Assembly (NCBI GenBank): GCA_035538795.1
Contig: DATLJS010000033.1
Location: forward strand, 23,957 to 87,956
From: JAJZGK01 sp035538795
Lineage (GTDB): Bacteria > Pseudomonadota > Alphaproteobacteria > Rhodospirillales > Magnetospirillaceae
Direction of reading: 5' to 3'
DNA: 64,000 nucleotides
Part shown: positions 52,423-60,294 of the stretch, piece after piece
Layout of the letters: every line of letters begins with the position of its first letter
Numbering within the stretch: position 1 is the first letter of the stretch
Notes under the pieces: model-generated
What the model was told of the DNA's origin: nothing
The model's input: the letters and a program-made list of their open reading frames with translations, nothing else
Databases searched by the model: none
Program-made: the position numbers and the translations under genes

Positions 52423-54793
52423 GCCGCTGCCAACAGGCGTCCAGAGCCGTCTGCGACGCTTCGTAAAGGGCCTGCGTCTTTTGGGCGGCGAGTCGGGCGC
52501 TTTCCTCGTCGTCGTCTTTGGCGGCGGTCTCCAAGGCTTCGGCGGCGCGGGACAAAGGCATTAGGCCGAGATTGGCGGCGGCCGATTTCAGCCGGTGTCC
52601 ACCGTCGCGCAAAGAGGCAAGGGGCGCGTCGGCGCATTCCAGCTGGGCCAGGACCGGAGCGGCGCTTTGACGAAACGCGGCGGCGATGCGGCCGGCGGCC
52701 TCGGCACCCAGTGCCTGGAGATGGCCGGCCAGCACGCTTTCGTCGATTAAGGAATCGCGGGCGGACGATGACCGGGAGGCCGGCGCCGGCGGCAGCCCTT
52801 GGCCCAACACGGCATGACGCAGCGCCTGTTCCAGCCGTTCGGGGCGGAAGGGCTTGGCGATGAAGTCGTTCATTCCGGCGTTCCGCGCGGCCTCCATGCC
52901 GTCTTTCGCCGGTTCCGCCGACAGGGCGATGATCGGCACCTGATTTTTCAGGGGATCGGGCAGGGCGCGGATGCGCTGGGCGACCTCGATGCCGCTCATG
53001 TCGGTCAAGCGCAGATCCAGCAGCAGAACGTCGAAGTCGCGGGCGGCGATCGCCGCCAGGGCGTCGGTTCCCGTGGCTGCGAGATGAACCTGATGGCCGT
53101 CGCGCTCCAGGAAACCCTGGGCGACCTGGGCGTTGACCTCGTTGTCCTCGATCAACAGCACGGTCAAAGGCGCGGCCGTGCGTTGCCGCGCATTGTGAGC
53201 CGGGGCGGCGACGCGTCCGGGCACGCCGAGCCGCAGGCGGACGTGAAACCAGAACAGGCTGCCCTGGCCCGGCGTGCTGGAAAAGTCGATTTCGCCATCC
53301 ATGGCCTCGGCCAGCCGTTTGCAGATGGCCAGCCCCAATCCGCTGCCGCCGAAGCGCCGGGTAATGGAGCCGTCGGCCTGCATGAACGGTTCGAACAGAA
53401 GATCGTGGGCGGCCGGGGCGATGCCGACGCCGCTGTCCTCGACCTCGAAACGCAGGACGGCGTGTCGCCGGGTGCGGGTGTGGCAGCGCGCCCGCAACAC
53501 GACGTCGCCGCTTTCGGTGAACTTCACGGCATTGCCCAGCAGATTCAAAAGGATCTGCCGCAATTTGGCCGGATCTCCCTTCATCGCTTCGGGCAGTTCT
53601 CCGATGCCTTCGACCCGGAAGGCCAGGGCCTTCGCCGCCGCCAGCGGCTCGATCAGCATCACGGCGTCGCGCACCACTTCTTCCGGCGAGAAATCGATGC
53701 TTTCAAGATCCAGGGCGCCGGCTTCGATCTTGGAATAATCAAGAACGTCGTTGACCACCGACAGCAGCAGTTCCCCCGAACGGCCGATAGCATCGACATA
53801 AGCCGTCTGCCGTTCGGCGGGAACACCTTCCCGCAGCAGCTCGGCCATGCCCAGGATGCCGTTGATTGGCGTACGGATGTCGTGGCTGATGGTTGCCAGA
53901 AAAGCCGATTTCGCCCGGCTTGCCTGTTCCGCCTGTTCGCGGGCCTGCCGCGATTCGGTGACGTCGTTGAAGATGACCACGGTGCCGCCGAATTTTTCGC
54001 TGATATCCAGCATATGCTGAACCTGGATCAGGAAATGGCGGGGACCGCGCACGGTTTCCAGGGTGTTTTCCAAAGGGCGGTCGGGCGAGATGGCCGGAAG
54101 GCGGCGCAACAGAGCGACGACTCCGGCCAACAGGCAGGGGACGGGCCGTTCCGGGGTCGGGGTATAATACGTGGAACCGGGAGACTGTTCGCCGGCGAAC
54201 AGGGCGGCGGCGGCGGCGTTGATGTTCTCGATTCCTCCCTGGTCGTCCATCAGCAGGACTGGCAGGGTCAGGCTCTCGAACAGCGTTAGATATTTATTCT
54301 TTTCGTTGGTCAGGCGGCGGTTTTTTTCCTGCAATTCATGAATTCGGTCGCTTTCTCGTTGCGCCGTCCATTCGCAGCAAAAGCCCAGTTCGACCCGGTC
54401 GAAGAAATTGTCGACGATCCGCCGCCGCCCGGTCAGGTCGCCGCCAGCGGGCGTGAAGGTTTCGACCAATTCCCGGTAGGCGTGGCGATAGCTTTTCATC
54501 AGCCCCAGGAACAACCCCATGGTGATGCCCCGCGAACGATGGCGCTGCGCCTGCTGTACGCCGAAAGCGGCGATGGGATCGCGGGAATAATCCAGTTCGG
54601 CATGCGGCGTCGACAGGGTGCGGCCTTCGGCCAACGCCTCCAGCAGTGGCTCGGACAGGCCGTGAATCGCCGTTCGCCACGCCTGTTCCAGGGTCGACGT
54701 ATAGGGCGTGTAGCCGCGTTCCTTGGCAAGCTGGATTGTGCGCGCCAAAAGCCAGTCTTCGTTGCCAGCGATCAAATCGTATAGACCGCCCAT
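52412..54793 (-). CDS. Soluble hybrid histidine kinase (HK-REC-HPt), probable TorR partner
   Basis: 793 residues without a transmembrane segment. An N-terminal all-helical domain (about 1-150; ERGYTPYTSTLEQAWRTAI, QQAQRHRSRGITMGLFLGL) resembles RsbRD-type sensor domains. Then PAS (about 175-300), His kinase with SHDIRTPINGILGMAE, ATPase boxes and FGGSGLGLAICKRLAEAM. Receiver with LLIEDNEVNAQVAQ and DVLLLDLRLTDMSG, and HPt with GGHRLKSAAANLG. Domain order from the kinase core onward equals TorS, but the periplasmic sensor region is missing and no torT is present. Start at 54793 follows GGGAGGTTGCAGC. Confidence 0.92.
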   Translation of the reverse strand: MGGLYDLIAGNEDWLLARTIQLAKERGYTPYTSTLEQAWRTAIHGLSEPLLEALAEGRTLSTPHAELDYSRDPIAAFGVQQAQRHRSRGITMGLFLGLMKSYRHAYRELVETFTPAGGDLTGRRRIVDNFFDRVELGFCCEWTAQRESDRIHELQEKNRRLTNEKNKYLTLFESLTLPVLLMDDQGGIENINAAAAALFAGEQSPGSTYYTPTPERPVPCLLAGVVALLRRLPAISPDRPLENTLETVRGPRHFLIQVQHMLDISEKFGGTVVIFNDVTESRQAREQAEQASRAKSAFLATISHDIRTPINGILGMAELLREGVPAERQTAYVDAIGRSGELLLSVVNDVLDYSKIEAGALDLESIDFSPEEVVRDAVMLIEPLAAAKALAFRVEGIGELPEAMKGDPAKLRQILLNLLGNAVKFTESGDVVLRARCHTRTRRHAVLRFEVEDSGVGIAPAAHDLLFEPFMQADGSITRRFGGSGLGLAICKRLAEAMDGEIDFSSTPGQGSLFWFHVRLRLGVPGRVAAPAHNARQRTAAPLTVLLIEDNEVNAQVAQGFLERDGHQVHLAATGTDALAAIAARDFDVLLLDLRLTDMSGIEVAQRIRALPDPLKNQVPIIALSAEPAKDGMEAARNAGMNDFIAKPFRPERLEQALRHAVLGQGLPPAPASRSSSARDSLIDESVLAGHLQALGAEAAGRIAAAFRQSAAPVLAQLECADAPLASLRDGGHRLKSAAANLGLMPLSRAAEALETAAKDDDEESARLAAQKTQALYEASQTALDACWQRLSR

Positions 54794-55378
54794 GCTGCAA
54801 CCTCCCGCCTTTTGCGAACGAGGCCACATTGTCGGCAGGAATTGACGCGGGAACAAGTCCGAAACGCGTATCCAGGAAACACTAAACCCGCTGCTCCCGA
54901 TTGGGGGCGGCGGGCTTTCGTGTCGTTTGGGCCAAACTATGCGTCGCTTTGGCCAAACTATGTGTCGCTACTCAACATACTGTGAAAGGCAGGAAAGTTT
55001 GCCGCACGTGGAATTTCAAGGTACTGAATTCGCAAGATAAAGTTTCGAGGCGTCACCCCTAATGTGCCGTTTGCGACGCCAAAACCTGCCGCAGGTGTAG
55101 AGGAGGGCTGCGGACCGGCTTCAGGCGGGAATTTGGCTGCTGTTTTTGGTGCAGTTGAATGACGTCGCTTTGGGGCCGAAAGGGAACGATTTGGTTTAGG
55201 GTAATATGGACGATTCTCTGGGCACAACTGACAGGCTTTAAACAGCAAAGCCATGGCTTTCAAACACCCCTGACCATATTGCGAAGAGCACCTTGTCGAT
55301 CACGCAGCATTTATATCTGCCGCTCATAAGTTCATGCAAAAAACGCCCCCTAATCGCTAAGTGGGAAATGCCATACCG
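54794..55378. other. Region without a confident gene between the hybrid kinase and the antiporter unit
   Basis: Beyond the promoter region of the kinase the sequence has a bulged GC hairpin (54882-54919), a 21-bp tandem repeat and about 400 bp of visibly lower G+C than the flanks. Frames of 68 and 101 codons exist on the minus strand but have neither ribosome binding sites nor protein-like composition. It could be remnant DNA from a lost mobile element; nothing definite was recognised. Confidence 0.4.
54922..54970. repeat. 21-bp tandem repeat, two copies plus a partial third
   Basis: Copies at 54922-54942 and 54943-54963 agree at 18 of 21 positions (core GGCCAAACTATG), followed by GTCGCTA, the start of a third unit. 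A looser relative of the first ten bases occurs near 55163. Repeated motifs of this kind occur at ends of some IS elements, but no transposase is near. Confidence 0.6.
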
Positions 55379-55437
55379 TGATGCCTTGGCATCATGACAG
55401 TCGACCTTTGGTCGGCTTTCAACTCCTCCGTAGAGGA
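55379..55437 (+). promoter_or_regulatory. Structured leader: three consecutive small hairpins before the 33-codon frame
   Basis: Hairpins: TGATGCC/GGCATCA (55379-55394), AGTCGACC/GGTCGGCT with a TTT loop (55399-55417), and TCCTC/GAGGA (55424-55437). The last one includes the GAGGA of the putative ribosome binding site of the frame at 55451. This is not a riboswitch class I recognise; control of translation by this structure is a guess. Confidence 0.4.
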
Positions 55438-55450
55438 AAGGCATTCACCG

Positions 55451-55552
55451 ATGAACAAACATAAACTCGACGACAATCTGCGTGCCGCTGCAGTGGCTCT
55501 ATCGACCGAAGGCCTTCGTACAATCGACGAAGCAGCCGCGATTGATCGTTAA
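55451..55552 (+). CDS. Possible 33-residue small protein or leader peptide
   Basis: An ATG preceded by GAGGAAAGG opens a frame of 33 codons (MNKHKLDDNLRAAAVALST, continuing EGLRTIDEAAAIDR) that ends 15 bp before the NAD(P)-binding gene. The peptide is predicted helical and soluble. It could be a real small protein, a leader peptide coupling translation to the next gene, or the decayed N-terminus of a larger protein. No homologue is recognised. Confidence 0.4.
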   Translation: MNKHKLDDNLRAAAVALSTEGLRTIDEAAAIDR

Positions 55553-55567
55553 GGCGAGGAGAGGCAA

Positions 55568-56152
55568 GTGACCAATATTCTCATTCTTGGCGCCAACGGC
55601 CAATTGGCCCGCAATACGACCAGAGTCCTTTTGGGGCATACCGATGTTCGCCTGCGTCTTTATCTGCGTCGGGCCCATCGTCTGAGCAATCCCGATCCGA
55701 CACGTGTCGAAATCGTCGATGGAGATGTTCTCGATCAAACCGTCTTGCGTGCCGCCATGGCTGGACAGGATGTGGTCTATGCCAATCTGACCGGCGATAT
55801 GGAACAGCAAGCTCACTCGATCATCGAAGCCATGCACGCCGTCAGTCTAAAGCGGCTGGTGTTCATCAGCTCGATGGGGATCTATGGCGAGGTTCCGGGT
55901 GAACGCTACAGCCGCGTCCTGGACCCTTACCGCGATTCAGCGGCGGCCATCGAGGCGTCGGATCTGGATTACACCATTCTGCGGCCCGGCTGGTTTAATC
56001 GTGACCACGAAATCAATTACCAGATCACTCAGAAAGGCGAGCCATTCAAAGGCCACGACGTTTCCCTGGACAGTCTGTCGGACTTGATCACGAAACTCGT
56101 GACCACTCCTGGGCTGCATTCCCGTTGCAGCCTTGGCGTTAGCCAAAAATAG
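55568..56152 (+). CDS. NAD(P)-binding protein, atypical short-chain dehydrogenase
   Basis: 194 residues starting at GTG after GAGGAGAGGCAA. Rossmann motif ILILGANGQLARNTTRVLL at residues 4-22; EIVDGDVLDQTVLRAAMAGQDVVYANLTG and VFISSMGIYGEV follow, as in atypical SDR/NmrA-like proteins. The sequence is somewhat short and ends soon after SDLITKLV. Oxidoreductase or NADPH-sensing role not determinable. The antiporter gene starts 14 bp downstream, so they are probably one operon. Confidence 0.85.
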   Translation: MTNILILGANGQLARNTTRVLLGHTDVRLRLYLRRAHRLSNPDPTRVEIVDGDVLDQTVLRAAMAGQDVVYANLTGDMEQQAHSIIEAMHAVSLKRLVFISSMGIYGEVPGERYSRVLDPYRDSAAAIEASDLDYTILRPGWFNRDHEINYQITQKGEPFKGHDVSLDSLSDLITKLVTTPGLHSRCSLGVSQK

Positions 56153-56166
56153 ATAGCGGAGGGCAC

Positions 56167-57711
56167 ATGGAGGCGTTCGAGACGGTTCTGGCCCTTCTCA
56201 TGGGCGCCACCTTGCTTTCCGCCGTCGCCAAGCGGATTTGCATTCCTTACCCGACTCTTCTGGCCATCGGTGGCGCCTTGATCACCCTTTTGCCCGGCGC
56301 TCCCTCCCTGGAGGTGCCGCCGACACTCATCATGTGTCTCTTCGTCGCGCCGGTATTGGTCGATGCGGCGCACGATGCCTCCTTGCGGGATTTGCGTCAT
56401 AACTGGACGCCGATCTTATCCTTGGTCCTGGGAGCGGTGGCCTTGACCACGGTCGCCGTTGCGGTGGCTGCCCGCATGCTGTTTCCTGATTTTCCCTGGC
56501 CTGCGGCGATCGTTCTGGGAGCCCTTCTGGCCCCTCCGGACGCGGTGGCCGCCTTGGCGGTCTTGGGGCAATTGAACCCGCCGCATCGCATCAGAGTCAT
56601 CCTGGAAGGCGAAAGTCTTCTCAACGACGCCTCGGCTTTGCTCATATACAAATTGGCGTTGGGAGCCACTGCGCTCGGCAGCCTCAGCATCACCTCCATC
56701 GTTCCGTCTCTCGGTTTCGTCGTGCTGGGCGGGATGGCTCTTGGCTGGCTGGCGTCATGGCCTGCCGCTTGGATCACCGGCCGGTGCGACGACGCTCCCA
56801 GTCTGGTGATCTTTCAGTTCGTTCTCACCTTCGCGCTCTGGTTGCTGGCCGAGCATTTGGGTGTGTCGGGGGTAATGACGCTGGTGGTCTTCGCCTTGAC
56901 CATGGCGCGGCGCCACAGCCACAGAATGCCGGCCCGTCAGCGCATCCCCTCTTTCGCCATTTGGGAAACCGTCACGCTGGTTCTGAACGTCTTGGCCTTT
57001 ACCCTGATTGGTCTCCAGCTTCGCCCCATTCTGGGGCCGTTGGACGCCGCCACCCGTAATCGTTATCTCGTCGCCGGTCTGGTGATCTTCCTGTGCGTCG
57101 TAATCGTCAGGATCGCCTGGGTGTTCGCACATCATCTGTTCGTCACCACAAGGAATCGTCTGGCCCAGCCCGAGAACCATGACGCCAATCGCCCAACTGC
57201 AAAACATGCGTTGTTGGTCGGATGGGCGGGAATGCGGGGTATCGTCACGCTTGCCGCCGCCATGGCCTTGCCACCGCAGTTTCCCTATCGGGACTTCATA
57301 GAGCTGACCGCATTCATTGTCGTGCTGGGCAGTCTCGTCGTTCAGGGAATGACCTTGCGCCCCTTGCTCGGCTGGTTCCGGCTTCCGCATGACAGCATTC
57401 TTGCGGCTGAGCTGCAGGCCGGAAGGCAGCAGGCCTTGCAGGCTGCTCTTGCCGTGATCGAACAGACCAAGCCCCAGGCGGAATGTCTCAAACGCGAATA
57501 TACCGAGGCCTTGAGCCGGACCCGCGAAGGTTTGGACCCTCGCGATACGGCTGACAATGCCTTGCGTCTAACCGCGATAACCGCCGCGCGGAAAGCCCTG
57601 GACGCTCTTCGGCACACCGGAGTTATCGGCGACGACGCTTATCGCCAGATCGAGAACGAGCTGGACTGGCGGGAAATGAGTTGCGCCCCTGGCGATAGCT
57701 CGTCGTCCTGA
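56167..57711 (+). CDS. CPA1-family Na+/H+ antiporter
   Basis: 514 residues, about twelve helices (1-410) and a soluble C-terminal tail. Ion-site segments: LGALLAPPDAVAALAVL with the Asp on the unwound helix, and VILEGESLLNDASALLIYKLALG (the CPA1 GESLLND motif). Later GWAGMRGIVTLAAAMALP holds the conserved Arg. It exchanges Na+ or K+ for H+ at the inner membrane, for pH or salt homeostasis. GGAGG precedes the ATG. It is convergent with the NodT-type gene, 11 bp apart. Confidence 0.94.
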   Translation: MEAFETVLALLMGATLLSAVAKRICIPYPTLLAIGGALITLLPGAPSLEVPPTLIMCLFVAPVLVDAAHDASLRDLRHNWTPILSLVLGAVALTTVAVAVAARMLFPDFPWPAAIVLGALLAPPDAVAALAVLGQLNPPHRIRVILEGESLLNDASALLIYKLALGATALGSLSITSIVPSLGFVVLGGMALGWLASWPAAWITGRCDDAPSLVIFQFVLTFALWLLAEHLGVSGVMTLVVFALTMARRHSHRMPARQRIPSFAIWETVTLVLNVLAFTLIGLQLRPILGPLDAATRNRYLVAGLVIFLCVVIVRIAWVFAHHLFVTTRNRLAQPENHDANRPTAKHALLVGWAGMRGIVTLAAAMALPPQFPYRDFIELTAFIVVLGSLVVQGMTLRPLLGWFRLPHDSILAAELQAGRQQALQAALAVIEQTKPQAECLKREYTEALSRTREGLDPRDTADNALRLTAITAARKALDALRHTGVIGDDAYRQIENELDWREMSCAPGDSSSS

Positions 57712-57722
57712 ACAAGGGGGGC

Positions 57723-59150
57723 TCATTGCATTGCCCCGCTTTGGCCGCCTCCGGTCGCACGGACCATGTCGGCGGCCAGGGCAAGCTGTTGGCTGCGCAA
57801 ATCGATCAAGGCCCGTTCCGCGTCCAGCGATGCGGTCTGCGCCGTCACCACCTCCAGATAGCTGGAAGCTCCGTTCTGATAGCGGCTTAACGCCAGGTCC
57901 AAGGTGTTCCTGGCGGCATTGGCGGCTTGGCGCTGATGAGCCTCCTGACCTTCGTACTGGCGGGCGAACGCCAGATCGTCTTCCACCTCCTGGAAGGCCG
58001 TTATCACGGTTTGACGATAAGTGGCCGCCGCTTCGTCGTACTGCGCCTTGGAGATGTCGACATTCGCCTGTCTGGCCCCGCCATCGAACAGCGACAAGGC
58101 CCCAGCCAGCGGCCCCAGGGCCCAGAAGCTGTTGGAGGCCTGGAACAGATCGCCGTAAGTCGATTGGAAACCGATGGCTCCGCCTAGGGTAATCTGGGGA
58201 TACAGGGCGGCCTTGGCGACGCCGATGCGGGCATTCGCCGCCGCCATGCGGCGTTCGGCAGCCGAGATGTCGGGACGGCGTTCCAGAAGTGCCGAGGGAA
58301 TCCCGGCAGATAGTTTCGGTGGTTCCAGGGTGCGGCCAGCCGCTTCAAGGGAGAAACGGGAAGGCACCACGCCCAGCAAGGCGGCAATGGCGTGCTCGGT
58401 CCGCTCTCGCTGGCCCTTGACCATATCCAGTTCGACCTTGGCGCTGGCCAGCTGGGTGTCGGCGCGGTTCATATCCATGCCCGAGGCATAGCCGTCGTCT
58501 CGGCGCGCTGCGATCAGATCACGCGCCCGCCCATAAGCCGAAACGGTCTCATGCAGCAATGCAAGCCGTTCATCCAACGCTCGGAGGCTGAAATAGCTGC
58601 TGGCTAGGCGAACCTGAAGCCCCAGCAGCAAGGTCTTCCGATCATCGCCGGACGCCTCGGCGCCGGCTTCGTCGGCTTTCACGCTGTTGCTCACCCGACC
58701 GAACAGATCCAGCTCGTAACTGAGAGAGGGGCCGACCGAGAAATTCCGATAGGTCGCTTCCTTGCCGGTGGTCAGCGGGCGTTCCGCCGAGACACGGTTG
58801 CTGCTGGCCTGTGCCGACAGACCCAGGCTGGGCAGTTCGGCGGCGCTGGAAACACCTGCCTGCGCCAAAGCCTGAGCATAGCGCGCCGTGGCCGCTGCCA
58901 AGCTGGGATTATCGGCCTGCAATCGCTCTTCAAGTGCATTCAGCCGGGTGTCGCCGAACATCTCCCACCATTTTCCGGTGGCGGGAACATCCGCGCCTGC
59001 GGGCTTCCAATCCCTGAGTTCCTTGTATTGCTCTCCGGCATCGATGGCGGGAGGATTGTACTCCGGCGCCAGCGAGCATCCGGTCAAAGCGAGCAGTCCG
59101 GTCAAAGCGAGCAGTCCGGTCAAGACCAGGGCCAGATCATTTCGGCGCAT
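57723..59150 (-). CDS. RND outer-membrane channel lipoprotein (NodT/OprM family)
   Basis: 475 residues. Signal peptide with lipobox LTGCSLAP; the hydrophobic core is built from tandem LTGLLA units encoded by a perfect 18-bp DNA repeat. The mature protein has the TolC-like duplicated beta/helix plan: PSLSYELDLFGRVSNSV, then LLERRPDISAAERRMAAANARIG and ITLGGAIGFQS. It forms the outer-membrane exit duct. Start at 59150 overlaps the adaptor gene by 14 bp. Last gene of the efflux operon. Confidence 0.95.
   Translation of the reverse strand: MRRNDLALVLTGLLALTGLLALTGCSLAPEYNPPAIDAGEQYKELRDWKPAGADVPATGKWWEMFGDTRLNALEERLQADNPSLAAATARYAQALAQAGVSSAAELPSLGLSAQASSNRVSAERPLTTGKEATYRNFSVGPSLSYELDLFGRVSNSVKADEAGAEASGDDRKTLLLGLQVRLASSYFSLRALDERLALLHETVSAYGRARDLIAARRDDGYASGMDMNRADTQLASAKVELDMVKGQRERTEHAIAALLGVVPSRFSLEAAGRTLEPPKLSAGIPSALLERRPDISAAERRMAAANARIGVAKAALYPQITLGGAIGFQSTYGDLFQASNSFWALGPLAGALSLFDGGARQANVDISKAQYDEAAATYRQTVITAFQEVEDDLAFARQYEGQEAHQRQAANAARNTLDLALSRYQNGASSYLEVVTAQTASLDAERALIDLRSQQLALAADMVRATGGGQSGAMQ
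59083..59118. repeat. Perfect 18-bp tandem repeat in the signal-peptide region
   Basis: GTCAAAGCGAGCAGTCCG occurs twice in tandem (59083-59100 and 59101-59118) with degenerate partial units on both sides. The unit is a multiple of three, so copy-number change lengthens or shortens the signal peptide of the NodT-type lipoprotein by six residues without frameshift. Confidence 0.9.
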
Positions 59151-60294
59151 TGGATTGGCCCTCCGTGGCTGCCGGCTGAACCGCATCGCCGTCCTGAAGC
59201 GAGTCCGGCGGATTGTTGATCACCTTGTCTTCCGCCGATAATCCGGCGGCGATTTCGACGATTTTGCCGAGATCGCGTCCCAGGGTGACGGGATGGAGAA
59301 CGGCCTTGCCTGCGCCATCGAACAGCGCCACCTGGGTTCCCTTGTCATTGATGATCAGGGCGCTGGGCGGCAATGTGACCGTGTGCTCCGACCGTTCGAT
59401 GGGAAAGCCCGCCTGGGCATAGGCTCCGGGTTTCAAGGCCTGGTCCTGGTTGTCCGCCTGCAATTCCACCAGCAAGGTGCCCGAGGCGGGATCGACGGCG
59501 CCAGCAGAGCGGACCAGCGTCGCCTTGAAGCTGCGCCCTGGATATTCGGGAAGCGTCAGGCCGGCATCCATGCCCTGGCGGATTTGCCCCGAATAGAGCT
59601 GGGGCACCCGCACAAAGGCTCGGATGCGGCTGACATCGTCGATGGTGAACAGCGGCGTGGCGGAAGCCGTGCCGGCGGTCACCAGCGCGCCGATCTGCGT
59701 CGAACGGCTGGTCACCTGACCGTCGAAGGGGGCTTCGATGCGGGTGTAATCGACCAAGGCCTTCAGACGCTCAACTTCGGCGCGGGCCGCATTGGTGGTG
59801 GCGGTCTTGGCCGCCAGATCCCCTAGCTTCTCGTCCGTCTCCTGTTTCGAGACGGCGTCTTTGGCGAGCATGCTGCTCCAACGGGCCGCCGTCGATTTCG
59901 CCAGTTCCTGATTGGCGCGGGCGGTCTCGAACTGCGCGGTGGCCGCCGCCAGTTGCTGCTCGACTTCGGGAGCATCGAGGACCGCCAGCAATTGCCCCTT
60001 CTTCACCGTATCGCCGATATCCACCAGCCATTGGCGGACATATCCGCTGGTGCGGGCGTAGATGGGGGCGCCGTTCAGCGGTTCGAGCGTCGCCGGCAGC
60101 GTCAGTGCGCCGGCAGCAGCGGCGGGTGCCGGGTGGATGATGGCGACCGTCGGCACCGCCTGCTTCGCGGTCCATTCGGTGAGCTGCTGCTCGCCGTGAA
60201 TCCTGGTGGCGATTCCATTCGCCGCCACGGCCAGAGCGACCAGGACAACGATGCCGCCGCCCAGTTTCATCCGGCTGATTGCGCGTTCAGACAT
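59137..60294 (-). CDS. RND efflux periplasmic adaptor (HlyD family)
   Basis: 385 residues. One N-terminal hydrophobic anchor (about 10-30, GGGIVVLVALAVAANGIA), biotinyl-lipoyl half-motif YARTSGYVRQWLVDIGDTVKKGQLL, an alpha-hairpin (about 100-165), then DYTRIEAPFDGQVTSRSTQIGALV and barrel segments VDPASGTLLVELQ. It links the permease at 60287-63484 to the NodT-type channel. It overlaps the permease by 8 bp and the channel gene by 14 bp. Confidence 0.94.
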   Translation of the reverse strand: MSERAISRMKLGGGIVVLVALAVAANGIATRIHGEQQLTEWTAKQAVPTVAIIHPAPAAAAGALTLPATLEPLNGAPIYARTSGYVRQWLVDIGDTVKKGQLLAVLDAPEVEQQLAAATAQFETARANQELAKSTAARWSSMLAKDAVSKQETDEKLGDLAAKTATTNAARAEVERLKALVDYTRIEAPFDGQVTSRSTQIGALVTAGTASATPLFTIDDVSRIRAFVRVPQLYSGQIRQGMDAGLTLPEYPGRSFKATLVRSAGAVDPASGTLLVELQADNQDQALKPGAYAQAGFPIERSEHTVTLPPSALIINDKGTQVALFDGAGKAVLHPVTLGRDLGKIVEIAAGLSAEDKVINNPPDSLQDGDAVQPAATEGQSNAPK

